A stretch of 45,621 nt of DNA from Paramicrosporidium saccamoebae. Lineage: Eukaryota; Rozellomycota. Below the pieces are notes generated by a model. The model was not told the origin of the DNA, searched no databases, and saw nothing but the letters and a program-made list of their open reading frames with translations. The translations under genes and the position numbers were made by a program. Shown one piece after another: positions 1-8,583 of this stretch (position 1 is its first letter; every line of letters starts with the position of its first letter). The stretch is from assembly GCA_002794465.1 (NCBI GenBank), contig MTSL01000201.1:1-45621 (forward strand), written 5' to 3'.

Positions 1-727
1 AGGGAAGTTGCCCGAAGAGTGAATAAGCATGTAAAGGATCAAATGAAAGAGTTGAATGATTGGAAAGAACGGTATGCTGTGCTCCAGACAAAACATGAAG
101 CATTGCAACACGAAATGCTACGTTCCCAACAGGCGTTTGAGAAAAAATGCCGAGAGTGGCAGGTTATAAAGGACACACTCTCGCAAAAAGAAAGGTTGAA
201 GGCGTTGCTAAGCACAATTGAAGACGCACCTTTGAAAATTCAAGGATCTCTGCATCCTAGCTCAACTCCCATCAAGCGAGACCCTTTAGATACTGACAAT
301 GGACAGAGTTCTGAAGACCCTATAAACTTTTTGGGCGATGTGATAAGCACTTGGCATGAGGATGCCGTCTCCGACCTTGATAATACACAAACAGCTTCTG
401 TGGCGGTTACCCGCAAGGCCATTACCCCAATGGTCACTACTCCAACGGCCATTGCTCCCTTGAAGCGACAAAGCCCGAAATTTTCTGAAGCAATGCGTAG
501 CAAGTCTGAACGAAAGCAAGCCCACGCAAGGGATTGTCCGTGCTGCACAAAGGTACATTTTTTTCATTCAGAGGCTTAGCCTGCCGTAGTTTTACAATGT
601 CGCCCGAGTTGGGGATTTAAAAGACCGACAAGAGCACTTGCAAGAAACCTCACGGCACCGGTATAGGAATGATATGCCCGGAACTCCGCCCGGATTCTGG
701 GACATTAACTTTACTCCGAGCGCGTAG
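1..727 (+). CDS. CtIP/Sae2/Ctp1-like DNA end-resection factor (5' partial)
   Basis: The frame is open from base 1, so the true start is probably upstream of the window. Exons are 1-552 and 590-727, joined across a 37-bp GT-AG intron (553-589) in phase 0, giving about 229 visible residues. The N-terminal part is a charged, coiled-coil-like helix. The C-terminus carries the family signature: CPCC, then after the intron an SRHRYR stretch and PGTPPGFWDI just before the stop. This Cys-pair, RHR and P-x-FW block is the conserved C-terminal domain of CtIP/Ctp1/Sae2, which activates the Mre11 complex for double-strand break resection. Without the intron the frame stops at 577-579 and loses the RHR motif, so the splice is well supported. 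The middle is low in conserved motifs, as is usual for this family. Confidence 0.82.
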
Positions 728-982
728 ATAGCCTATCTCACAAATACATCTTTCTTAATGTGGCATCTGGCATGGCAGACGAGCCGGGGATTTCGAGCCC
801 ATCTACCAATCAAAACTCTCCACCAGCCGGAATTTCCCAATCGGGAAATCCTGTCCCACTTTGACAAGGGTATCAACTGAGCGGGGAGTCGGACTGCGCC
901 TCTTGCACATCCCTAAACTTTCGGCCTTTGGAGTTGAAACCTGCTTGATCACCTCAGAACCGAATCGAGAGAGTAGTGGAAA

Positions 983-1802
983 ATGTCCAAACGAAAGCAG
1001 GTCAAGAACGCGTGCGGTACCAGTGTTTTCAGTGGCCTTTATTTTCGTAGTGAACTGTCAACGAGCCTGCAAAAAGTGCGACGACTGTCGACCCTGTACA
1101 CGATGTGTAAAGTACGGACTGGGCGAGAACTGCATAGATTCTGGGCGAAAGGAGCGGAAGCGCGGAGTAAAGCGTGGACCATACCGAGCAAGGGGTTTGT
1201 TATCGACCGAGTCTTCTTCGCCATATTCAGAAAAGTCGTGTAATAATCTGGCCGGACAAGATGATGCAAAAGCCTCAGAGGTGTGGAATATGTCGGATGC
1301 ATATGGTCGGCCGATGCGAAATGCACGCAAAGGGGTCAGCTATAAGGATGTCGGAAAGGAGGAGGAGAGCAGCTCAGATTCTGATTCTTCTGATGAACCG
1401 GTCACGCCAAAAAATGTTGTGACTGCTAAAGTGAGTACCAAGTCACTGCACTCGGCGCTCTTTAATATGGTGCTGAGTACGATGCACGGAGACTTTGAGA
1501 TTCCGCCTAGCTATCCTACGCTTCGAGATCTCGCCGCTGTCTGTGCAGAAGTTGTGGATAGAGGTTGTACAAAAGTCGATCCTGAGCCAATTTTGTTCAC
1601 TGATCCTTTTGAGGCTATTCGCAAGTTTAACAACACTCCCACCCCACCACCTCTGTTCCGGGATGTCCCCACTCCGCCAGGCACTCCACTGGGCTTCAAG
1701 CAACAGCCACACTATAATACCGTTTTTGCACCGGTCCCATTGCAAGTCCAGCAGCGATATCAATACGCCCAATATTCCAACTATTTAGCCCGAGATGTTT
1801 AG
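983..1802 (+). CDS. Zn2Cys6 fungal-type transcription factor
   Basis: Exons are 983-1016 and 1051-1802, with a 34-bp intron (1017-1050), giving 261 aa. Splicing creates a Zn2Cys6 cluster at residues 11-39 with spacing C-x2-C-x6-C-x5-C-x2-C-x8-C. It is followed by RKERKRGVKRGPY, the basic linker seen in a group of fungal binuclear-cluster regulators. The intron splits the cluster just after its first cysteine. The rest is Ser/Asp-rich, then a proline-rich tail with no recognised domain. The frame is also open upstream of 983, but only the spliced start gives an intact cluster immediately after a Met. It is likely a nuclear sequence-specific regulator; the targets are unknown. The protein is short for the family and lacks the usual middle homology region. 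Confidence 0.82.
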
Positions 1803-2327
1803 AATGCACCTGACTCTGCCCCTCACTTTATTATTAGACAGCCTTCATAGAACTTTAGACTTTTTTTACTAAATTCCTTATTTCTGGACTACTACAAGTG
1901 TGGCATAGGGACCGAGAGCTGTTTTTGTGAGGTAGAATGCCGATTACAGGGCGAATTTGTGAGGCGAATTCTTTTTCTGATCATGTCCAAATTGAGATTA
2001 TCTGAATGAATGTAATCGAATAAATGTACTTGAGAGCTAGCTAACATGAGAGGGCGAAAGGCGAAATAATTTTATAGACTCTCCTCAATAACGTGGTTGT
2101 TGGTGAGAGGATTAGTTATATCAGAGTATGCGGCACATGGACCACCACCCTCAGCACACCGGATCGTAGGATAGCTATCAGGGTTACCAATCCTAATACT
2201 GTTTAGCAGGCTTGCCGGATTAAGAATTAAGGAAGAAAGACAAAATTTACCGATTGGTGCCAACAAAGTTACCTCGCCAACCTTCTTGGCACAAGTATAA
2301 AGCTGCTGCTGCCAGCGCAGCACTGTA
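1803..2327. other. intergenic region, no gene seen
   Basis: This is 525 bp between two plus-strand genes. I see no supported reading frame; the minus-strand frame near 2072-2323 has no ATG. The region is AT-rich after the upstream stop, consistent with a 3' end. The last part acts as the promoter of the next gene. Confidence 0.5.
2296..2302 (+). promoter_or_regulatory. putative TATA box of the HVA1/Tudor-like gene
   Basis: TATAAAG lies 26 bp upstream of the ATG at 2328. The same arrangement is seen before the amino acid transporter at 12111, implying a very short leader. Recognised by sequence only. Confidence 0.4.
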
Positions 2328-2629
2328 ATGACTGATAAAACAGCCGAGCAAAAGTTTGGAGCCGTCGATCCGGATGATCTGTCTGAAGGAGTGCGGGTTG
2401 TCTATCACCCAGTGGGACATGCGACACAGACTTCGGTGGGAAAGATTGTCAAAATCTTGAAGCAACCTGAAGAAGTGGGAGTACGGCATACGGTCATCAA
2501 AGCGACTGAAGAGGAGCCTCGCTATGTAGCATTCCGCAGTGACTGATTGTGTAGGTGATTATGAATGAGCATACCCAAAAGGAAGCAGCTTACAAGCATG
2601 ATAACATTGTGGAGATTCTGGAAGACTAG
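2328..2629 (+). CDS. HVA1/DUF2945 Tudor-like small protein
   Basis: Exons are 2328-2525 and 2555-2629, with a 29-bp intron (2526-2554), giving 90 aa. The protein follows the fungal and bacterial HVA1 TUDOR (DUF2945) pattern: a basic strand with VVYHPVGHATQTSVGKIV, then TVIKATEEEPRYVI, then AAYKHDNIVEI. The C-terminal YKHDNI block is present only after splicing; read through, the frame stops at 2546 without it. Members are small single-domain proteins with an SH3/Tudor-like barrel, and their molecular function is largely unknown. The last codons and the stop lie inside a segment duplicated about 270 bp downstream. Confidence 0.72.
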
Positions 2630-2938
2630 TCCCATCGGGTCGATGTATGTAAATAAATGCTAGTCATGGTGATGTGACGTAGAGGCAGAGGGTTGATTAC
2701 TTGAGTATTTGACATAGAGGGTTGATTAGTTGCTGGGTATTTGAGGACAGTGAGATGTGTATCCATACCATTATAGGATTAGCGATGAACAAACCCCCCC
2801 CCCTTCCCGCCTGACAGTCCATACTATTTGCCCCCACTACGCGACAGTAAATGGCCCTATTATAACTTGCAGATGCAGTCTGGAGATTCCGGAAGACTGG
2901 TCCCATTAGGTCGACGTATGTAAATGCTAGTCGTGTTG
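2610..2938. repeat. direct repeat containing the 3' end of the preceding gene
   Basis: A roughly 60-bp segment at 2610-2671, covering the last five codons, the stop and the downstream flank, recurs at 2881-2938 with point changes and a 4-bp indel. Shared blocks include GGAAGACT, GTCCCAT, GTATGTAAA and TGCTAGTC. Between the copies are further short repeats: two copies of AGAGGGTTGATTA (about 2688 and 2716) and a C-run near 2795. No gene is seen between 2630 and 2996. Confidence 0.7.
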
Positions 2939-2996
2939 AATGGCTTTATTACAACTTGCGATTTACAGCCTGCAGCTTACAGATACAGTCTGCAGG

Positions 2997-3536
2997 CTAT
3001 AGGCCCCCAAATACCTTCATGAAACACAGAATTACAAACAAGTACAGTGCAAAATCACCCGGAACGGCCCCTATCGACACCCGTCCAATGGTATATTCAA
3101 TTATTTCAACTCCACAGAATGAAGTCAGCAATACCTTCCAAGGCTCCATCCGCGTCAAAAAAGAGTGGCCCGACGCCCATTCTCCGTAATTGACATGGCG
3201 GTTCCAGGACAGAAAGAGGACTGCACTCACAAGAATAATTAATGTGTGTCGCACCTGCGTGGACCAGGCGCAGCCAATGGTCCCGGCCTTACTCTTGGCT
3301 TTAGAATTGGAATTAGATGCAGAACTTTGGTCCTCAGCTGCTGGCTTTAGACTTCCTATTCCAGCAGCCGCGACTTCTGAAAAGGAGGGCGATGGCGTGC
3401 GCTCCAGCTGCACTTCCTTCGGGTCTACTGTCCTTCCTGATGCCATGGACATGATTTTTGCCAGCCTATCCTCTCTGGATGCCAGAATCCTCTCCTTTCG
3501 TCGCTCTCTTGCCTCTCCACTGTCTGGCTCAGTCAT
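2997..3536 (-). CDS. GET2: GET2/CAMLG-like tail-anchored protein receptor subunit
   Basis: This single-exon gene encodes 179 aa. The cytosolic N-terminus holds ARERRKERILASREDRLAKI, the basic Arg-rich helix that binds the Get3 ATPase in Get2 and CAMLG. A Ser/Lys-rich linker follows, then three hydrophobic segments at roughly residues 90-112, 128-146 and 154-176. The order basic motif, linker, three C-terminal TM segments is the GET2/CAMLG layout and indicates an ER membrane receptor subunit for tail-anchored protein insertion. I chose the Met at 3536 because the motif sits 8-9 residues after it and the frame upstream shows no family similarity. The gene is divergent from the USP gene, with 196 bp between starts. 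Sequence identity in this family is low, so the call rests on architecture. Confidence 0.7.
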   Translation of the reverse strand: MTEPDSGEARERRKERILASREDRLAKIMSMASGRTVDPKEVQLERTPSPSFSEVAAAGIGSLKPAAEDQSSASNSNSKAKSKAGTIGCAWSTQVRHTLIILVSAVLFLSWNRHVNYGEWASGHSFLTRMEPWKVLLTSFCGVEIIEYTIGRVSIGAVPGDFALYLFVILCFMKVFGGL

Positions 3537-3732
3537 GCCGGTCGACGAATCAGAGCAGGTCCGGGGCGGCTGTTTAGTATCTTCTTCCGCGCAGGACGCC
3601 AATCTATACCGTCTGCCGTAGCTAGACTGTAGAGGACGCCTGCTTGTTTTACACCGGAGGATTACGAGCATACCTAGGAAGCGTCCGAGGACGTCCCCGA
3701 CAAAGTCTAGTGGACTAGAAACGAGGACCGGA

Positions 3733-6077
3733 ATGAGTGCTCTTACGTGTCCTCACTTTGAGCTTCTCCCCTATGCAAAGATGGATCCGAATAATCAGAA
3801 CGACGAGCTGCTACTAAAGTTGAGGGTGAGGCTTTGCTTCGGGCTGCTAATTTGATAGAAAAAGATTGAAAAGGAAAAGGGTTGCCAATTATGTGGCAAG
3901 TCGAGCAAGACTAATTACATCTGCCTCAATCCTGACTGCTTGTTTGTGGGATGTGGCAGAGATGATAAACGTCATGCCCTTGAGCATTACCAATTGCGCC
4001 ACAAGCCAGATGACAGCCGATATCACGGCTTTACGCTGAATACGCTGGCGTACCAATGCTGGTGCTACGAATGCGATGATGTGATTTCGCCACCAGTTTT
4101 TCGAAACATGGAGCCTGATGATGCGGCCACCACCGTTTCAAGTCTGAATTCAACAAGCAACCGAAGAAAGAGCTCCCGTGCGTCAGTGGTACAACTTCCC
4201 AATGGAATTGGTACAGAGACACGGCCATCCCCTAACTGATTTTAGTTGGCCTATACAACTTGGGAAATTCATGCTACATGAATGCAGCTCTCCAAGCGCT
4301 TTTGAATTGTCCATCAATCATGGGATTTTTTCAAAAGTGCTGCGGATTTGTCTACCGTCATGGCAATCGAAGAATCTCGGAGAGCATGTGCAAACTGGTG
4401 GACATGATGTTTTCAGCCAACATGTATCAGTGTGGTAATTATTTGATGGTTAGGCAAGTTGTATCGCCCAGTCGATTGGTGCGAGAGGTAAAGCTGATTA
4501 ACCCAATGTTCCACGGATATACCCAGCAAGACACCATGGACTTTGTCCGTTGCATCTTTGAACGCATCCATGACGAAATTAAAGCACGAATACCCTGCCA
4601 CGAACATTCTTCCGATGCTGACGGTGCCAATAGCAGGCGAAAATCGGAGAGGCTAGCTAGACAAGAGGAGAACAGAAAGAACGGCAAATCAAAAGACCAT
4701 CCGCAGTATCGTAGCATTATTAGTGATACTTTTGGAGGACTCCTCCGCAGCGAGATTAACTGTCTCACCTGTAGCAACATTTCCGTCAAGGATGATCCAT
4801 TTTATGATGTCAGTGTGCAAATATGCGCCACTCCGGAGGGTTCCAAGCCCACAAAAACGTCATTTGGGTACATTGGTAATTTATTTTCCTCATTGGGGGA
4901 GTCGATTGGCCTAAACGGGAAGCCCGTTAAACTAGAGACTTGCTTGGCAGCATTCTGTGCACCGGAAACGCTAGAAGGAAAGGATCGGTACAAGTGCGAA
5001 AAGTGCAATTCATTGGTGGACTCTAAAAAGTCACTTAAATTCAAAGAGCTCCCACAAGTTCTGTGTCTCCAATTGAAGCGGTTCAGACACGAGTCATATT
5101 TTTCAAGCAAGATCGGGACCCATGTATTGTTTCCCATTGACAATATGGACATGTCGCCATATCTCCATCCGGCGGCTTCGGAGGAGAGCAAGAGAGAGAC
5201 GCGATATTACTTGTCGTCAGTGATCAGCCATCGAGGGACATTTAGTGGAGGTCACTATGTTGCCTACTGCCGAAGCCTCGCTGCTGGCCAATGGCTCGAA
5301 TTTGATGACTCTACCGTGACAGTAGTTTCGGAAGAGGAAGTTGCCAAAGTGCAGGCCTACACACTGTTCTATTCACTGGTTGACTGGAACGCTCGCAGGG
5401 AGAGAGAAGAGTGGGTATCCATCATTAGCGAGGCTAAGCCTGAGGAAACTGACGGTGTCTATATTTCTCGGGAGTGGTACAATCGATGGTGCACCATGGC
5501 AGAACCTGGTCCTCTGGACAATAGCGAGCTTGTGTGTCCGCACGGATACTTGTCATGCGAAGCATTGGTAGATCCGGTGGAACTGGTTCAATTTCTTCCG
5601 ATTGATGCATATAATGCCCTGTCTTCCCGACATGGAGAAGTCTCTGAGATTGCGCCCTTGAAGAGTCCCGTGGTCTGTGCCCAGTGTATTGAAGAGGAAA
5701 AGGCCTTGGATGCACGACGGAAGCAGGAAGAAAAGGACATACAATCCCTCGACACGAGCGCCATCAAACCGGGCGAGTTTTGGTATTTGATCAGCTCCGA
5801 ATGGCTTGTCGCCTGGGGCCAATTCAAATCCACCTGTGCGCCTCCTCCCGGTCCCATCAGCAACGATCGTCTCATGCGTGGCACTGAGCCCCGACCCAAC
5901 CTCCTCCGTGGCACCCATTACCGAGGTGTTAATCGAAACGTATGGCACTACTTTCACGGAGTGTATGGTGGCGGTCCGGTGCTAGTGAGAAAGTCTATAA
6001 ACATTTACGGACCTGAGCCGGAGCGACAAGAGGTGGACTCGAGTGATGAAGTGTATGTAGACGTAGTGGGGCAATAG
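3733..6077 (+). CDS. USP20/USP33-type ubiquitin carboxyl-terminal hydrolase
   Basis: Three exons, 3733-3825, 3859-4210 and 4246-6077, with introns of 33 and 35 bp that carry CTAAT/CTAAC branch sites, give 758 aa. A ZnF-UBP finger starts at about residue 37 (CQLCGKSSKTNYICL..., with later His/Cys ligands). The USP catalytic core starts at residue 149 with the Cys box GNSCYMNA (Cys158; Ser replaces the usual Thr). The His box SHRGTFSGGHYVAYC holds the catalytic His near 485, followed by EFDDSTV. Internal zinc knuckle Cys pairs (CLTC, CEKC) are present. Two DUSP-like domains follow (about 553-640 and 655-740, with WYLISSEWLVAWGQFKS). ZnF-UBP, USP and paired DUSP domains are typical of USP20/USP33. 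It should cleave ubiquitin from substrates; the partners are unknown. Confidence 0.9.
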
Positions 6078-6477
6078 TAAAGAGTGTATCATGAGCATGT
6101 GGGATTTATGAGATAGATATTAAGAAGTGTACTGCGTGTAAGAGAGATTTATATTGTACATGAGATTGGAATTGCACCCAAGAGTATACTGTAATAAAGG
6201 GTGTTGTGTAAACGTGAGGGATGTGGTGTAATAAAGACTGGTTATCTATGATCTACAGATTCACGAGGCTGGTGCTGATACATTTTCTCATGCTAGACCC
6301 TTCATCTCTGATCTATAGCTACACGCTCTCATAATAGACTCTCTTAGACTATATGCATCTTGGATGAAGCAAATTTCCCGCGAGTTTACATATCAAAACA
6401 GTATACAATACTTTGGTCCGTATACAACAGCTATGTATCATGAAACAGTAAACAAAGTTTTGCTGTACACAGCGGCT
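6078..6477. other. intergenic region with short repeats
   Basis: This is 400 bp of AT-rich sequence after the USP stop, including AATAAAGGG at about 6193 and a further AATAAAG near 6230. An imperfect 20-bp direct repeat (TCTATGATCTACAGATTCAC near 6246; TCTCTGATCTATAGCTACAC near 6305) is visible. I see no gene. Confidence 0.45.
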
Positions 6478-6696
6478 TTATTCTTCCACAGATACCGACG
6501 CCTCGGAATCAGAAGACTCGGGTTCAGGACGTTTCCGGTCCTCTGGACTGGCTTCTATAATTTTGGAAATGGTCTCGTTAATGCGGATACGGCATTCCTC
6601 CATCGAACCACTCTCACTGTCAACTGGAATCGAAAGACTTCCTGTGCTCCCCTCGCCCAAACACCATTCTGCCTCTATTTTTACAATCGTGGGCAT
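6478..6696 (-). CDS. possible small acidic protein, unrecognised
   Basis: A 72-aa frame starts at the first ATG on this strand. It has a short strand-like N-terminus (MPTIVKIEAEW), a polar loop, a predicted helix (ECRIRINETISKIIEA) and a very acidic Ser/Glu tail. The shape of strand, helix and acidic tail recalls small KEOPS Gon7-type proteins, but no residue pattern confirms that. In favour of a real gene, the stop codon overlaps an AATAAA signal, as at the Dhr1 gene in this window. A short upstream exon cannot be excluded. Confidence 0.35.
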   Translation of the reverse strand: MPTIVKIEAEWCLGEGSTGSLSIPVDSESGSMEECRIRINETISKIIEASPEDRKRPEPESSDSEASVSVEE

Positions 6697-6915
6697 GACG
6701 TGATGGATAAGAATAATCAATTCTCGTAGGGATCAGCATTGTAAAAGATAGTCTTACATCGTTAATTGACACTGCCATTGAATTCATAAGAAATTGGACC
6801 CCATCTCTTGGACTTGCAAAAATAGACCTTAATATACACTATAAGGATGAGCAAGATTTCCAATTTCGTACTCCCAATTTCATTATGCACCCCTGTTTAG
6901 TTTCCCAGCCGCAAC

Positions 6916-7952
6916 ATGACTGTCGCAGCCAGTGGTACGATTGCCTCTCAGCCGTGTATGATTAATAGCAAAGACTAGCAACCCCTCCTCAGCCTCTCCA
7001 GTCCCACCACGACCATTGCCCTTTCATTTGCAGTTTGTCGCCGGAGCCATTGCCGGCGTGTCGGAGATTGTCACCATGTATCCCCTTGACGGTATCTTAA
7101 AAGTTCATGCTAACCGTCAGTGGTAAAGACACGTCTCCAGCTTCAGGTGGGAAAGAGTGCCGAGAATTACACATCGATTGGCGATTGTTTCCGCAAGATT
7201 ATCAAGCAGGAGGGATTTGGACGACTGTACCGCGGCATCATGGCCCCCATTCTGGTGGAGGCGCCTAAGAGGGCGACCAAATTTGCTGCTAATGAGCAAT
7301 ACTCCAAGTTGTATCTCGAACTGATGGGACAGCAAAGGATGGACCAAAAGCTATCTATTCTGACTGGTGTCTCGGCTGGAATTACCGAGGCCTGCGTGGT
7401 AGTCAGCTTTGAGCTGGTGAAGATCCGAATGCAGGACAAGAATAGCGCCGGCAAGTACAAGAACACTTTGGACTGTGCAGTAAAGATCTTCCGTGAGGAG
7501 GGTCCATTTGCCTTTTTCAAGGGCCTGGAGGCGACTGTCTGGCGCCATGCAGCCTGGAATGGCGGATATTTTGGGGTGATCCATGGAGTCCGGGAAGCGC
7601 TTCCCAAGGCTGAAACGCCACAGGGGAATTTGATGCGAAACTTTGTGGCGGGATCCATTGGAGGCACGGTGGGGACGATCCTCAATACGCCATTTGATGT
7701 GGTCAAGACTCGGATCCAGAATCAGGTAATTCTGCCAGGTCAGCTTCCCAAATATAATTGGACTCTGTCGGCTGTTGGCATGATTGCCCGCGAGGAAGGG
7801 TAATACGCTCTGTTGTGTTGATTTGTAGGTTTGCAGCGATATATAAGGGATTTGTGCCCAAGGTATTGCGATTGGGTCCGGGTGGCGGGATTCTCCTGGT
7901 GGTGTTTGAATCCGTCTCCAATGTGATGCGCAAAATATACTACGACCAATAA
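6916..7952 (+). CDS. mitochondrial 2-oxodicarboxylate carrier (ODC/SLC25A21 type)
   Basis: Four exons, 6916-6934, 6969-7091, 7121-7799 and 7829-7952, with introns of 34, 29 and 29 bp, give 314 aa. Three mitochondrial carrier repeats are visible with signatures YPLDVVKTR, SFELVKIR (Ser in place of the usual Pro) and TPFDVVKTR. ODC-like features are PLPFHLQFVAGAIAGVSEI at the first helix, EAPKRATKFA after repeat 1 and KYKNTLDCAVKIFREEGP in repeat 2. The protein would exchange 2-oxoadipate/2-oxoglutarate across the inner membrane, linking lysine metabolism to the matrix. The second intron falls inside the first PX[DE]XX[KR] signature, and splicing restores it exactly. Confidence 0.88.
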
Positions 7953-8264
7953 ACTCGCCTTTGCACTATGATGGACAAATACACCAGTAGGCCTCAAGAT
8001 GCGCTCAATATACTATTGCTAATCTTTACTAGGATGTATGAATACATCAATAGACCACTAAAATGCTTAGATAACACTCACCAGAATAACAGGCCAACAA
8101 TAATGACCAGGAAAACACTGATAACAATGACCAGGAAAACATTGATAATAACGACCAACAAAAGATGCTGACAACACTCGCCAGCAAAAACACTGGCAAC
8201 ACTCCAGAAAAATAGGACCACAACTCGCTTTGCATGGCAACAAATTCGCCTTTATACTGAAATG
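7953..8264. repeat. AC-rich intergenic region with a 24-bp tandem repeat
   Basis: Two near-perfect 24-bp units (8099-8122 and 8123-8146, core AATGACCAGGAAAACA) are followed by degenerate units built on GACCAACAA, CACTCGCCAGCAAAA and similar to about 8210. The gap lies between a plus-strand and a minus-strand gene (convergent), so it is 3' flank for both. No gene seen. Confidence 0.6.
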
Positions 8265-8552
8265 TTACAATGTCATTCCACCTACACTTCTAGTGGGAGA
8301 TGCTGGCACCTGGACGGAATCCTCCAAAACATCTTCCTCGTTATCGCCCGGCTCTTGTTCCGTCTCCGATAGCTTGGAGGGCTGTTGGGCGAGTCGACTG
8401 GAGAATGACCGCGGCTTGGGACCCTTGACCAGGTCAACCATTAGTTTCTGTGAGCAGGGCGACAGGTTGTCGCTGGGACTGGACACCCGCAGGTGGTTCC
8501 GCATATGTGGGGGTGCTTTCCTCGCGGGTCTCTCCTCCGACTCGGGCATCAT
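8265..8552 (-). CDS. Spo12-family cell-cycle protein
   Basis: A single exon encodes 95 aa. The core, residues roughly 24-52, reads SSPSDNLSPCSQKL followed by a basic KGPKPRSF. This is the Spo12 family motif: in budding yeast Spo12 and fission yeast Wis3 an SPxDrLxSPCSxKL element with two CDK sites controls mitotic exit/FEAR function. The rest is low-complexity and acidic. The ATG at 8552 (with a second at 8549) lies only 31 bp downstream of the Dhr1 stop on the same strand. A 25-bp GT-AG interval could in principle fuse the frame to Dhr1, but the Spo12 motif and the in-place ATG favour a separate gene. Family assignment rests on this one short motif. Confidence 0.6.
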   Translation of the reverse strand: MMPESEERPARKAPPHMRNHLRVSSPSDNLSPCSQKLMVDLVKGPKPRSFSSRLAQQPSKLSETEQEPGDNEEDVLEDSVQVPASPTRSVGGMTL

Positions 8553-8583
8553 AAACAAAAGTGTATTTTCCTTATCGGGGCAT

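Noticed and set aside
2072-2323. Open frame on the minus strand upstream of the HVA1/Tudor-like gene, with a possible spliced form
   Set aside because: It has no ATG on this strand in the needed region, overlaps the promoter and start of the plus-strand gene, and shows no family motif.
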